From Brevibacillus formosus (GTDB lineage: Bacteria; Bacillota; Bacilli; Brevibacillales; Brevibacillaceae): a stretch of 64,000 bases of DNA. The DNA lies in contig NZ_PXZL01000013.1 of assembly GCF_003013405.1 (NCBI RefSeq), positions 349,343-413,342 on the forward strand, read 5' to 3'. Shown here one piece after another: positions 42,887 to 51,020 of this stretch (the first letter of the stretch is position 1; each line of letters begins with the position of its first letter). The notes under the pieces were generated by a model. That model was not told where the DNA came from, searched no databases, and saw nothing but the letters and a program-made list of their open reading frames with translations. The translations under genes were made by a program, and so were the position numbers.

Positions 42887-43477
42887 ATGACCGATTCCCA
42901 GCTTATCCGAGAGATTAAAGAAGGTAATCTGGAATGCTATGCTGAACTGATTCGTCGATATGAAAAAAAGATCCTCTCATTTGTCACTCATCTTTTGCGT
43001 CAGGCACATTTAGAGCATATAGCGGAGGATATATGTCAGGAGACGTTTTACAAGGCGTATAAGAGCATTCATTCTTTCCGAGATGTAGAAGCTACATTCT
43101 CCACCTGGCTCTATACGATTGCACGCAACTCCGTACTTAGTGAATTGCGCAAGAGCCGCAATTCTGACGTGTATCTGGATGATACGTTGCAAGTGCCTAT
43201 GGCATCTCCCAAGACATTGCCTGAGCAAGTTTTGCTCCGGAATGAACGGGAGAGCATGGTAAGACTGGCAATCAACAGCTTGCCAGAGAAGCAACGCTCA
43301 GCACTGATATTACGCGAGTACGAACAAATGGATTACACAGAAATCGCTACAATTCTGGATTTAACAGTGAGCTCTGTGAAGTCTCTACTGTTTCGAGCGC
43401 GGCAAAGTATTCGTGGACAGTTGGAAAACTACATCCTGGACCCTCATTTGGATGAAGCTGAAGGGATGAATCGATGA
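42887..43477 (+). CDS. ECF-type RNA polymerase sigma factor
   Basis: 196 residues. Region 2 at about 5-90 (LIRRYEKKILSFVTHLLRQA, DICQETFYKAYKSIHSF, FSTWLYTIARNSVLSELRKS) and region 4 at about 125-180 (LPEKQRSALILREYEQMDYT, TEIATILDLTVSSVKSLLFR). It belongs with the SigW-like group in general shape; the exact class is not settled. AAGGAGGTAA precedes the ATG. The stop overlaps the anti-sigma start (ATGATGA). Confidence 0.92.
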   Translation: MTDSQLIREIKEGNLECYAELIRRYEKKILSFVTHLLRQAHLEHIAEDICQETFYKAYKSIHSFRDVEATFSTWLYTIARNSVLSELRKSRNSDVYLDDTLQVPMASPKTLPEQVLLRNERESMVRLAINSLPEKQRSALILREYEQMDYTEIATILDLTVSSVKSLLFRARQSIRGQLENYILDPHLDEAEGMNR

Positions 43478-44124
43478 TGAGATGTGAAGAAGTCCAGGAA
43501 ATTCTGCCTGAATACGCCGAAAATCTGTTGCCTGAGGTGACCCAACGCCGGGTTGATCACCATATGGCTGCATGCTATGCCTGTCGTTCCGACTATGAGA
43601 TTTGGTCGGACAGTGGTGAGTGGATGGAAATGGATAAAGAAGAATACCATTCTGTAACTCCATCTCGTTCCATTGTAGACGCGGTGATGGCCCGTATTTT
43701 ATCGGAAGAGCAGTGGGCGATCCCAATTGGCAGAAAGATTTTCAGTGTGACAGCGAGAATGCGACGTATGGCTGCGAGTGTTGCTGTTTTGTTGCTGATG
43801 GTCTTTTCGTTCACTTTATATGTGAATACAAGTACCACGGAGCATGCGAATTCGCTTGTGATTAACGGAGAAGTTATGGAGATTAACACGCCTAAAGCGC
43901 AAGTTATTTCTTCTTCCATGCAAACAGACGACGGTACATATGTGGTAGAGGCTCAGGCATATACGTCGCAAGAAGATTCGCTGGAACATGCTACTGCTTC
44001 GATCGTACCGCTCGATGGGAAGCCGACTTCTACTGATTTAGCCAAACCGAATTACAGCATTGTACTTAGTATTTTTGGAATCCTTATTACTGTTCTTACA
44101 ATGAGCTGGCTAACGCGAGCATAA
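43474..44124 (+). CDS. Membrane anti-sigma factor with zinc-finger domain
   Basis: 216 residues. The N-terminal ZAS domain has HHMAACYAC (His-x3-Cys-x2-Cys, about 29-37) after MRCEEVQEILPEYAENLL. A membrane segment follows at about 95-115 (MAASVAVLLLMVFSFTLYV), then an extracytoplasmic part, and a second hydrophobic stretch near the end (YSIVLSIFGILITVLTMSWL). Coupled to the sigma gene. Release by intramembrane proteolysis, perhaps by PrsW encoded at 1.5 kb, is an inference. Confidence 0.88.
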   Translation: MMRCEEVQEILPEYAENLLPEVTQRRVDHHMAACYACRSDYEIWSDSGEWMEMDKEEYHSVTPSRSIVDAVMARILSEEQWAIPIGRKIFSVTARMRRMAASVAVLLLMVFSFTLYVNTSTTEHANSLVINGEVMEINTPKAQVISSSMQTDDGTYVVEAQAYTSQEDSLEHATASIVPLDGKPTSTDLAKPNYSIVLSIFGILITVLTMSWLTRA

Positions 44125-44147
44125 TGGTATATGATCAAGAGTAAAAG

Positions 44148-44173
44148 AAAAGACCGTCTTCGGACGGTCTTTT
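44148..44173 (+). terminator. Terminator after the sigma/anti-sigma pair
   Basis: Stem AAAGACCGTC (44149-44158), TTCG tetraloop, GACGGTCTTT (44163-44172) and T. Confidence 0.92.
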
Positions 44174-44252
44174 GTGGCTATTTTATTAGAGTGGTTGTTC
44201 AACAAACGCGTAGAGCAACAAGGCCACGCAAAATACATATGAGGTGAAAGAT

Positions 44253-45197
44253 ATGCCGAAAAAGTGGCTGTATGTCATAGACGAAGCGATCAAGCGGATC
44301 GAAAACGATGAAGTGGAGTTGGGCTTGACCGCTCTGCAAAAGGTTCAGGAGCATGGAAAAGATTTGCCGGATGTCATGATGTATTTGGCAGAGGTCTGGT
44401 ATCGACTCGGTCATTTGGAAGAGGCGAGTCAATTGCTGACAGATGTCATGGCCAAAAATCCGCAAATGGATTCCTCTTTGCGAAGAGAATGCCAGCTGCT
44501 GCTAGCGGAGATTGCATTGGATTCCAGCGATTTTGAGACGGCGCAACATCTTCTCTATGAATGTAAAGAATCTGGCTTTGAAAGCATCCAGCTTGACTTG
44601 TTGCTAGCGGATCTGTATTCACTCCAAGATTTAGATGAAGTAGCGGTCAAGTATTTGGAGCAGGCAAGACTGAAGGAGCCAGACAACCAAGATATTATGG
44701 CAGCACTGGGTAACTTGTATTTCCGCATTGGAGAAGACGAGAAAGCAATGAAGCTCCTCGAACAAGCCGGGGATGAAAGTCTGTCCATGCTTTTGACAAA
44801 GGGGCGCTCGTACGCACAAAGCGGTCAATTCGAACAGGCTTACCAGGTATTCCGTCAGGCGTTGGTCATGGATCGTTCGCCAGAAGTACTCTACGGATGT
44901 GCACTGATGGCATTCCATGTAGGACGACTGGATGAAGCAGCAGAATTGGTCAGCAGTCTGCAAGCGGTTGACGAGGAGTATGTGGCAGCTTACCCATTAG
45001 CTGCAGATGTGAATCTTTCGATGGGGAAAACAGAAGCAGCTATTGAGGCGCTAAAGCAATATGTATCGTTGTCCGGTTTTGATTTGGATCAGATCCGCAG
45101 GCTGATTGCCCTTTTGACGCAAGCCGGGCGCTATGAGGAAGCGAAGGAATACCAACAGCTTCACGACCAGTGGGACCATGAATCCGACGAGGAGTAA
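44253..45197 (+). CDS. ypiA: TPR protein, YpiA-like
   Basis: 314 residues made of about seven tetratricopeptide repeats (for example VMMYLAEVWYRLGHLEEASQ, MAALGNLYFRIGEDEKAMKL, GQFEQAYQVFRQALVMD). No signal peptide. B. subtilis ypiA lies between aroE and ypiB. TPR arrays bind other proteins; the partner is unknown. Start ATG 44253 after GAGGTGA. Confidence 0.85.
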   Translation: MPKKWLYVIDEAIKRIENDEVELGLTALQKVQEHGKDLPDVMMYLAEVWYRLGHLEEASQLLTDVMAKNPQMDSSLRRECQLLLAEIALDSSDFETAQHLLYECKESGFESIQLDLLLADLYSLQDLDEVAVKYLEQARLKEPDNQDIMAALGNLYFRIGEDEKAMKLLEQAGDESLSMLLTKGRSYAQSGQFEQAYQVFRQALVMDRSPEVLYGCALMAFHVGRLDEAAELVSSLQAVDEEYVAAYPLAADVNLSMGKTEAAIEALKQYVSLSGFDLDQIRRLIALLTQAGRYEEAKEYQQLHDQWDHESDEE

Positions 45198-45209
45198 TAA
45201 AAAATCGAC

Positions 45210-45246
45210 AAACAGGAAGTCACTTCGGTGGCTTCCTGTTTATTTT
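45210..45246 (+). terminator. Terminator after the TPR gene
   Basis: 14-bp stem AAACAGGAAGTCAC (45210-45223), TTCG loop, GTGGCTTCCTGTTT (45228-45241), then T. Confidence 0.93.
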
Positions 45247-45303
45247 TCCGCATTTTGGCAAGAATGAGAGACAAGTAAGCCATCGTAAAGAAGGGATGCA
45301 CAG

Positions 45304-46422
45304 ATGAACTTGGCTGAGATCTTGGTGTACACCGATATCCGGCAGCTCCATCAGATTGCCAACCATTACGGATGCGAATGCAACCCTCATTCCAAAAACG
45401 AATTGATTACGTCACTGTTGTCTAGCTTGAGGCACAGGTTGACAATCTCCCAAGAAGTTGAGCAACTGAGCAGTGCAGAAACCCATTTTTTGCTCCAATT
45501 GTTCCTAGACAAGCGTACGGTCATGTCGCTTGAGGATTTGTTGGCAAAGGCTGGAGTGGCACTGGCGTGTGAAAAGGAAAAAAAGCAGGAGGAAGGGCGG
45601 AAGTTTGTCGCGGCTGCAATGAAGCGAGGATGGATTTTTCCTGCGAAAAGCAAGACAGTAGGGCAGTACCAAATTCCGCTGGACATCCGTGAGCCGTATT
45701 TGCAAGCATGGTTGACAAAGTGGCGTGAGTCAAACGCATTCTTTCATCCCGGTCCGCAAGCATACAGGGATGAAGGCACAGCACTATGCGATGATATCAT
45801 GCAATTTTTACAATTTCTCCAGCAGGAGCCAGTACCGCTAACCGCAGAAGGTGGCATGTACAAGCGTCATCAGCAGCAGCTTTTTCAATTTTTGTACGTA
45901 AAAGAAGAGCCGCTATTGCCGCAAAAATGGCGTTTTGGGTACGGGTTGCATTTTGATTTATACCCTGACCGCTTTTCCTTGCTCTACGATTTCTGTTACT
46001 ATCACCGTTGGATCGTAGAAGCGGACGGCAAGGTAGCATTATCGGAAGCAGGGAGGGAGCGACTGGAGCAACCGTATAACGATCAAATGTACCATGATGT
46101 CATTCGCTTCTGGATGAGGCTGTACAAGCGGGCTGTCCCAAACTTGCCGATGCTGGTTCAGCTCATCCCGTTGATCGCGTCAGCTGGATGGGTAAGTCAG
46201 CAATCTCTGATGGACACGCTGCTCCATTGGATGAAAGAGTTTTACTACGATTCACCTACAGATATCTTGGTGAATCGGGTATGCAAAATGATGGTGCATC
46301 TTGGATTGTTGCGCGTCGGGCAAGACGAACAGGAGCAGTGGTTATACACCGCAACGTATGCGAGCCAGACTTGGCTTCGAAAATACAATGGTTTTACCGA
46401 AACGACTATTTTATTGAAGTGA
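45304..46422 (+). CDS. Hypothetical protein with SAP-like N-terminus
   Basis: 372 residues. The first ~45 residues (DIRQLHQIANHYGCECNPHS, then KNELITSLL) look like a SAP nucleic-acid-binding motif. The rest is helical with several aromatic-rich segments that could form winged-helix folds (for example KWRFGYGLHFDLYPDRFSLL). I do not recognise a named family. It lies between ypiA and an IDEAL-domain gene that follows after 9 bases. A DNA- or RNA-binding role is a guess. Confidence 0.75.
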   Translation: MNLAEILVYTDIRQLHQIANHYGCECNPHSKNELITSLLSSLRHRLTISQEVEQLSSAETHFLLQLFLDKRTVMSLEDLLAKAGVALACEKEKKQEEGRKFVAAAMKRGWIFPAKSKTVGQYQIPLDIREPYLQAWLTKWRESNAFFHPGPQAYRDEGTALCDDIMQFLQFLQQEPVPLTAEGGMYKRHQQQLFQFLYVKEEPLLPQKWRFGYGLHFDLYPDRFSLLYDFCYYHRWIVEADGKVALSEAGRERLEQPYNDQMYHDVIRFWMRLYKRAVPNLPMLVQLIPLIASAGWVSQQSLMDTLLHWMKEFYYDSPTDILVNRVCKMMVHLGLLRVGQDEQEQWLYTATYASQTWLRKYNGFTETTILLK

Positions 46423-46431
46423 GGGATGGGT

Positions 46432-46647
46432 ATGGAGTGGCCGAATTTCTATTCCAACGCGTACGGAACGAATAATCAAATGGTGTCCGGTTTGCTATCT
46501 GAAATGGTGATTGACGAGCAGATGCGTCAATATCGCAAGCGCACGCTAATCCAGGAAATTGATGAGGCACTTGCATCGAAAAACAAAGAGCTGTTTTTGC
46601 GCTTAACAGACGAATTAAAAGAAATCATGGCTTACGAGCAAGCCTAA
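46432..46647 (+). CDS. IDEAL-domain protein (YpiB-like)
   Basis: 71 residues from ATG 46432, which is 6 bases from GAGGG; an ATG two codons earlier is possible. The C-terminal half (KRTLIQEIDEALASKNKELF, then LRLTDELKEI) is an IDEAL domain. B. subtilis ypiB has an IDEAL domain and sits before ypiF; here only the short IDEAL part is present, so this may be a reduced relative. Function unknown. Confidence 0.75.
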   Translation: MEWPNFYSNAYGTNNQMVSGLLSEMVIDEQMRQYRKRTLIQEIDEALASKNKELFLRLTDELKEIMAYEQA

Positions 46648-46736
46648 ATACATAAACGTATGCGTTATTGCGAGTTTCCAACCATTCATGGTACGCTTGT
46701 TTCCAGAAATGAACAAGGAAATGAGGAGACAGCTCT

Positions 46737-47159
46737 ATGCAATGGAACTTGAACGATTTTGAAAACTGGGAGGAGTTGCGATCCTTTGTGGATACCGCGC
46801 TGCTCCCTCTTTATTTGTACAGTTCGGACAGAAAAGTAGAAGACCATGTTGTACGCATGAACTACTTATTAAATGTAGCTGCTGGGATTGAGCAGCGGCT
46901 GAAGGGACGCGTGCTTCTGTTTCCGTTAAGCTATCAAATAGGAGAACAACAGCTGGAACAACGAACACCGGCGGAATTCCCCTATAAAGTACTGCTTCAT
47001 TTTCGTGGAGAACAGATTCAAGTAAAGGAGAGGACAGAAGAAGGCGTGTTGACGTTATTAGTTGGGGATGAAGACTTGGAATCTTCTTTGCGATTTGAAG
47101 TAACCGTGGATGTGCTGTACAAAGAGGTCATCAAGTTGTGGCAAACTGGGCTGAGATAA
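46737..47159 (+). CDS. ypiF: YpiF-like protein (DUF2487)
   Basis: 140 residues, soluble. It starts MQWNLNDFENWEELRSFVDT and has the hallmark LLFPLSYQIG (about 60-69). Same position directly before qcrA as in B. subtilis. Function unknown; no catalytic motif. GAGGAGACAG precedes the ATG. Confidence 0.82.
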   Translation: MQWNLNDFENWEELRSFVDTALLPLYLYSSDRKVEDHVVRMNYLLNVAAGIEQRLKGRVLLFPLSYQIGEQQLEQRTPAEFPYKVLLHFRGEQIQVKERTEEGVLTLLVGDEDLESSLRFEVTVDVLYKEVIKLWQTGLR

Positions 47160-47291
47160 TCGATTTGACCTAAATAAGAGACGCAATAGAGAAAGCGTTT
47201 TCCGGTAATACTACAGAAAAATGGGTGGGGCAAGGTCTTAAATTTGACAATCTGGCAACAATATCATGTCACGCATCGTTTGGGCAAAGAC

Positions 47292-47337
47292 ATGTCCACT
47301 GGACATTCTTGACATCTTTATAGGGGTTAGCTATGAT
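47292..47337 (+). promoter_or_regulatory. qcrABC promoter with adjacent palindrome
   Basis: TTGACA (47309-47314), 17 bases, TATGAT (47332-47337), close to consensus. Directly upstream is ATGTCCA-C-TGGACAT (47292-47306), a 15-base palindrome with perfect 7-base arms, likely an operator. A weaker cre-like AGAAAGCGTTTTCC is at 47190-47203. The rest of the 250-base gap shows nothing else. Confidence 0.7.
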
Positions 47338-47410
47338 TGGGATTGACCTAGTGTATATGTATAAAAATGCCATCGTAGCGCTATTTTACAGGATAAGGAG
47401 GGAAAAAGAT

Positions 47411-47929
47411 ATGGGAGACAAACGCGAAATTTCCAGGCGTACATTTTTGAACTACGCCCTGATGGGAACTGGCGGATTCCTAGCTGCGGGAATGATCACC
47501 CCAATGATTCGCTTTGCGGTAGACCCCCTTCTGCAAGGACATGCAGGTGGAGATAAAGTAGCTGTCGGCAGTCCGGATGAATTTAGTGCCGTGCCAAAAC
47601 GCGTTGAATTCAAGGTCCATACCAAGGACGGTTGGTATGAATCAGAATCAACACTTACTGCATGGGTTACCAAGAACGAAAAGGGTGAGATTCTTGCTCT
47701 GTCCCCGATCTGTAAGCACTTAGGGTGTACGGTTAGCTGGGGAACTGGCCCAGGTCAACCGAATGAGTACTTCTGTCCTTGCCACATGGGTCGTTATACG
47801 ATCAATGGCGAGCACATTTTGGGAACGCCACCGACGGCCTCTCTTGATGAGTATGAGACAGAAGTCAAAGATGGAAAATTGTATTTAGGTAAAGTAAAAG
47901 CAAATCCTCGTCCGGGGGTGACCGGCTAA
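47411..47929 (+). CDS. qcrA: Menaquinol:cytochrome c reductase, Rieske iron-sulfur subunit
   Basis: 172 residues. Basic N-terminus (ISRRTFLNYALMGTGGFLAA) followed by a membrane segment, with a twin-Arg like a Tat signal. The Rieske cluster ligands CKHLGC (about 101-106) and CPCH (about 123-126) are complete. AAGGAGGG is 7 bases before ATG 47411; an earlier in-frame start would add 26 residues and has no better site. First gene of the bc complex operon. Confidence 0.95.
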   Translation: MGDKREISRRTFLNYALMGTGGFLAAGMITPMIRFAVDPLLQGHAGGDKVAVGSPDEFSAVPKRVEFKVHTKDGWYESESTLTAWVTKNEKGEILALSPICKHLGCTVSWGTGPGQPNEYFCPCHMGRYTINGEHILGTPPTASLDEYETEVKDGKLYLGKVKANPRPGVTG

Positions 47930-47930
47930 A

Positions 47931-48602
47931 ATGATGCAAAAAATGTATGATTGGGTCGACGAGCGCTTAAACATCACTCCGATGTGGCGTGACTTGGCTG
48001 ACCACGAAGTACCTGAGCACGTGAACCCGGCACATCATTTTTCAGCTTTTGTTTACTGCTTTGGTGGACTTACGTTCTTTATTACCGTTATTCAAATCTT
48101 GTCTGGTATGTTCTTGACGATGTACTATGTACCAGACGTTATCAATGCTTACGAATCTGTTAAGTACCTCCAGAACGAAGTAGCGTTCGGGGTAATCGTA
48201 CGCGGTATGCATCACTGGGGTGCCAGCTTGGTAATCGTGATGATGTTCCTACATACTCTCCGTGTATTCTTTACAGGTGCATACAAAAAGCCTCGTGAAT
48301 TGAACTGGGTAGTCGGCGTACTGATTTTCTTCGTTATGCTGGGTCTCGGTTTCACAGGTTACCTCTTGCCTTGGGATAACACCGCATACTTTGCGACCAA
48401 AGTAGGTGTGCAGATCGCTGACTCTGTACCTTTCATCGGTCCATACGTAAAAACATTGCTCACAGGCGGAGACATTCTAGGGGCACAAACCCTTACCCGT
48501 TTCTTCGCGATTCACGTGTTCTTCCTCCCAGGCGCGCTGCTTGGTCTGCTAGGAGCTCACTTTGTTATGATCCGTTCGCAAGGTATCTCGGGTCCACTAT
48601 AA
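47931..48602 (+). CDS. qcrB: Menaquinol:cytochrome c reductase, cytochrome b6 subunit
   Basis: 223 residues, four membrane helices. The haem-binding His pairs lie in RGMHHWGASLVIVMMFLHTL (about 93-112) and RFFAIHVFFLPGAL (about 190-203). A Cys in HFSAFVYCFGGL (about 38) marks the covalently bound haem of b6-type enzymes. Follows qcrA at once. Confidence 0.96.
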   Translation: MMQKMYDWVDERLNITPMWRDLADHEVPEHVNPAHHFSAFVYCFGGLTFFITVIQILSGMFLTMYYVPDVINAYESVKYLQNEVAFGVIVRGMHHWGASLVIVMMFLHTLRVFFTGAYKKPRELNWVVGVLIFFVMLGLGFTGYLLPWDNTAYFATKVGVQIADSVPFIGPYVKTLLTGGDILGAQTLTRFFAIHVFFLPGALLGLLGAHFVMIRSQGISGPL

Positions 48603-48630
48603 TCGGTCTTCGAAAAAAGGAGGAAATAGC

Positions 48631-49422
48631 ATGGCAAAACAAGATAAAGATGCTACCTTCGTCGGAGATTCCCGAGTATCGGCGAAGCGTATTCCAAACA
48701 TTTCTCCATCCTACTCCGACTTTCCAGGTAAAAACGAGCCGTTTTGGCCAAACTTCCTGTTGAAAGAGTGGATGGTGGCAGCCGTTTGCTTGGTTGGTTT
48801 CTTAGTGTTAACGGTTTCACATCCGTCGCCGTTAACTGACAAAGCAAACCCGAATGATACTTCTTTCATTCCGTTGCCAGACTGGTACTTCTTGTTCCTG
48901 TATCAAATGCTGAAATATCCTTGGGCTGCAGGGGATTGGGTCGTACTCGGTACCGTTGTCGTTCCAGGTATCGCATTTGGTGCACTGATGTTGGCGCCTT
49001 GGCTGGATACCAGCAAAGAGCGTCGTCCTAGCAAGCGTCCAGTTGCTACAGGCTTGATGCTGACTGCACTCGTTGGTATTTTCTACCTGACTTGGGCAGC
49101 AAACCATGAGTATCATCTGGCTCACCCAGATAAAGGGAAAGGAACTGGTGGCAAAGAGGGATCGAGTGCAACTGCACCTGCTCCTGCTGACACCAGCTTT
49201 AAAGCAGATGCGCTTTGGAAAGCGCAAACAAGCTGTATGGGGTGCCATGGTAAAAACATGGAGGGTGGCATGGGTCCAAACCTCCAAAAAATCGGCGCAA
49301 CTTTGGATGCAGCCAAGATTTCTGATGTCATCAAGAACGGTAAAGGCGCAATGCCAGGCGGTATGATCAAAGATGAAGCAGAAATCGCAAAGCTAGCAGA
49401 ATACATGGCTGGCTTGAAATAA
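48631..49422 (+). CDS. qcrC: Menaquinol:cytochrome c reductase, cytochrome b/c subunit
   Basis: 263 residues, a fusion of a subunit IV-like part (three membrane segments, about 45-155; PDWYFLFLYQMLKYPW) and a C-terminal cytochrome c domain with CMGCH (about 202-206) and MPGGMI carrying the Met ligand. The fusion is the Bacillus arrangement. A Gly/Ala/Pro linker joins the parts. Confidence 0.96.
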   Translation: MAKQDKDATFVGDSRVSAKRIPNISPSYSDFPGKNEPFWPNFLLKEWMVAAVCLVGFLVLTVSHPSPLTDKANPNDTSFIPLPDWYFLFLYQMLKYPWAAGDWVVLGTVVVPGIAFGALMLAPWLDTSKERRPSKRPVATGLMLTALVGIFYLTWAANHEYHLAHPDKGKGTGGKEGSSATAPAPADTSFKADALWKAQTSCMGCHGKNMEGGMGPNLQKIGATLDAAKISDVIKNGKGAMPGGMIKDEAEIAKLAEYMAGLK

Positions 49423-49433
49423 GCTAATAGGGG

Positions 49434-49464
49434 AAAAGCTGGCTGATAATGCGGTCAGCTTTTT
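49434..49464 (+). terminator. Terminator after qcrABC
   Basis: AAAAGCTG (49434-49441) pairs with CAGCTTTT (49456-49463), followed by only one more T. Confidence 0.65.
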
Positions 49465-49498
49465 CGTTAGCGGCGTACACAGCGGGAGACGATTATAA

Positions 49499-50098
49499 AT
49501 GATCTGGATATGGGAGTGGTTTCGGCAATCTTTGGGCAAAAGGTGGTTTCTTTGGACGCTGTTCGTCGTCAACTTTTTAGGAACCATATATGGTTTCATC
49601 TGGTATGGTAACCAATTAGCTGAGACACCAGCATATTTGATTCCTTTTGTCCCGGACAGCCCGACAGGTAGCGGACTTTTTTCGCTTGTACTCCTTACCT
49701 ATTTGTTGGGTCGCCACATTCCTGTACTGGAAGCTTTGGCTGGCATCACCAATTTTAAGTACGGTGTCTGGGCCGTCTGCATTATCGTGGCTGGTTGGAT
49801 GATGGGCAATGAAGTGCGTTGGACAGATGTGATGTTGATCATTTCCCACACCGGCATGGCTGTGGAATCTGTTTTGTATGCGCGTTTTTACAAGCTAAGT
49901 CTTCTGCCGGTGGGAATCGCTGCGCTGTGGACACTGAATAATGATTTTCTCGATTACGTCATGGACATCCATCCGTGGCTGCCGAGTGTGCTGGATCCGT
50001 ATGAGGGCTTTGTTGGTTTGTTTACGGTTCTTCTCAGTCTGATCTCGATCTCGGTGATCTGGTGGGTAAATATGAAGTATACGACAAATAAGGTCTAA
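49499..50098 (+). CDS. ypjA: Membrane protein YpjA-like (DUF1405)
   Basis: 199 residues with about six hydrophobic segments. NFLGTIYGFIWYGNQL (about 22-37) and the DPYEGFVGLF motif (about 166-175) fit DUF1405. Same place as B. subtilis ypjA, after qcrC and before ypjB. Function unknown. Confidence 0.82.
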   Translation: MIWIWEWFRQSLGKRWFLWTLFVVNFLGTIYGFIWYGNQLAETPAYLIPFVPDSPTGSGLFSLVLLTYLLGRHIPVLEALAGITNFKYGVWAVCIIVAGWMMGNEVRWTDVMLIISHTGMAVESVLYARFYKLSLLPVGIAALWTLNNDFLDYVMDIHPWLPSVLDPYEGFVGLFTVLLSLISISVIWWVNMKYTTNKV

Positions 50099-50146
50099 TC
50101 TTGTCCTCCTTTCCATAGGCTGTACTAGGGAAGGAGGTTATTTGCG

Positions 50147-50962
50147 TTGAAGAAAAACATCCGGTTTTTATTATTCTTTCTCATGATCGGGTTGTTCTTG
50201 TCGTGGCCCATTCATAATTTGTACACGAAGCTAAATCAACCGATAGAGCAAAAGCAGTTGGCAGCATTGGATCAAATTGCGCATGAGTTTCTGACGTATG
50301 TAAAAAAGGGAGACCTTGAAGGGGCAGAGCAGCGCATCGTCCAGCTAGCAGAAAGATTTCCGAACCAGCATTTGCCCAATCCGATACGTATTGAGAGTCT
50401 GAATGCAGTGACCCAGTCGATACTGGCAGCCAAGCAAAGTTTTGCTTCAGCAAATGCAAGTGAGCAGCAATTGCTATGGCATGCCACGAGGGTGCGTATC
50501 GCCATAGACGCACTTACCCATGACCACCAGCCGATGTGGCGTAGCTACTATCCTTCTCTCGTCACACAGGTCCAAAACCTGCAGCTATCGGCTGTTGAGC
50601 GGAATTTCAGTCAATTTCGCGAACAGTTCGATGAGAACTACCGATTATTTTTGGCCATTAAGCCGGGGATGAGCATTCAGCTTCCAGAGGGGCAAATGTC
50701 CTCGATTACGGTTGCGTACGATATCATATCCAAAGAGATGCGAAACACCCAAGTAGATTGGCAGCTGGTTCGTGAGGCGTTGCGAGAATTGAACAGCTCC
50801 TTTCAAGTGGCTTTTGTAGGAGAAGAAAAGAGTACGTTTGCTCGTTTGATGATGCGGCCAGATTCTCCTATTGTTATTCTCGCCTCTATCTCGATAGCTT
50901 TGATCATGGCCTTGTCTTATGTGGCGTGGAAGAAATATGACGGAGAAATCCGTTCGACCTAA
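50147..50962 (+). CDS. ypjB: Sporulation protein YpjB-like
   Basis: 271 residues. N-terminal signal or anchor (FLLFFLMIGLFLSWPIHNLY), a largely helical extracytoplasmic region, and a membrane segment near the C-terminus (IVILASISIALIMALSYVAW). It matches B. subtilis YpjB in size, topology and location; the family is linked to sporulation, with unknown activity. TTG start, 9 bases after AAGGAGG (50131-50137). Confidence 0.82.
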   Translation: MKKNIRFLLFFLMIGLFLSWPIHNLYTKLNQPIEQKQLAALDQIAHEFLTYVKKGDLEGAEQRIVQLAERFPNQHLPNPIRIESLNAVTQSILAAKQSFASANASEQQLLWHATRVRIAIDALTHDHQPMWRSYYPSLVTQVQNLQLSAVERNFSQFREQFDENYRLFLAIKPGMSIQLPEGQMSSITVAYDIISKEMRNTQVDWQLVREALRELNSSFQVAFVGEEKSTFARLMMRPDSPIVILASISIALIMALSYVAWKKYDGEIRST

Positions 50963-50970
50963 AAGGTACA

Positions 50971-51004
50971 AAAACCCTTGCCTGTACAAAAAGGCAAGGG
51001 TTTT
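50971..51004. terminator. Bidirectional terminator between ypjB and the YitT gene
   Basis: 13-bp stem AAAACCCTTGCCT (50971-50983)/AGGCAAGGGTTTT (50992-51004) with A- and T-rich flanks; serves both convergent genes. Confidence 0.9.
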
Positions 51005-51020
51005 TCTGCGTTGCTTCATG

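Noticed and set aside
47190-47203. CcpA cre site upstream of qcrA
   Set aside because: Two or more mismatches at the conserved outer TG/CA, and it is over 100 bases from the promoter.
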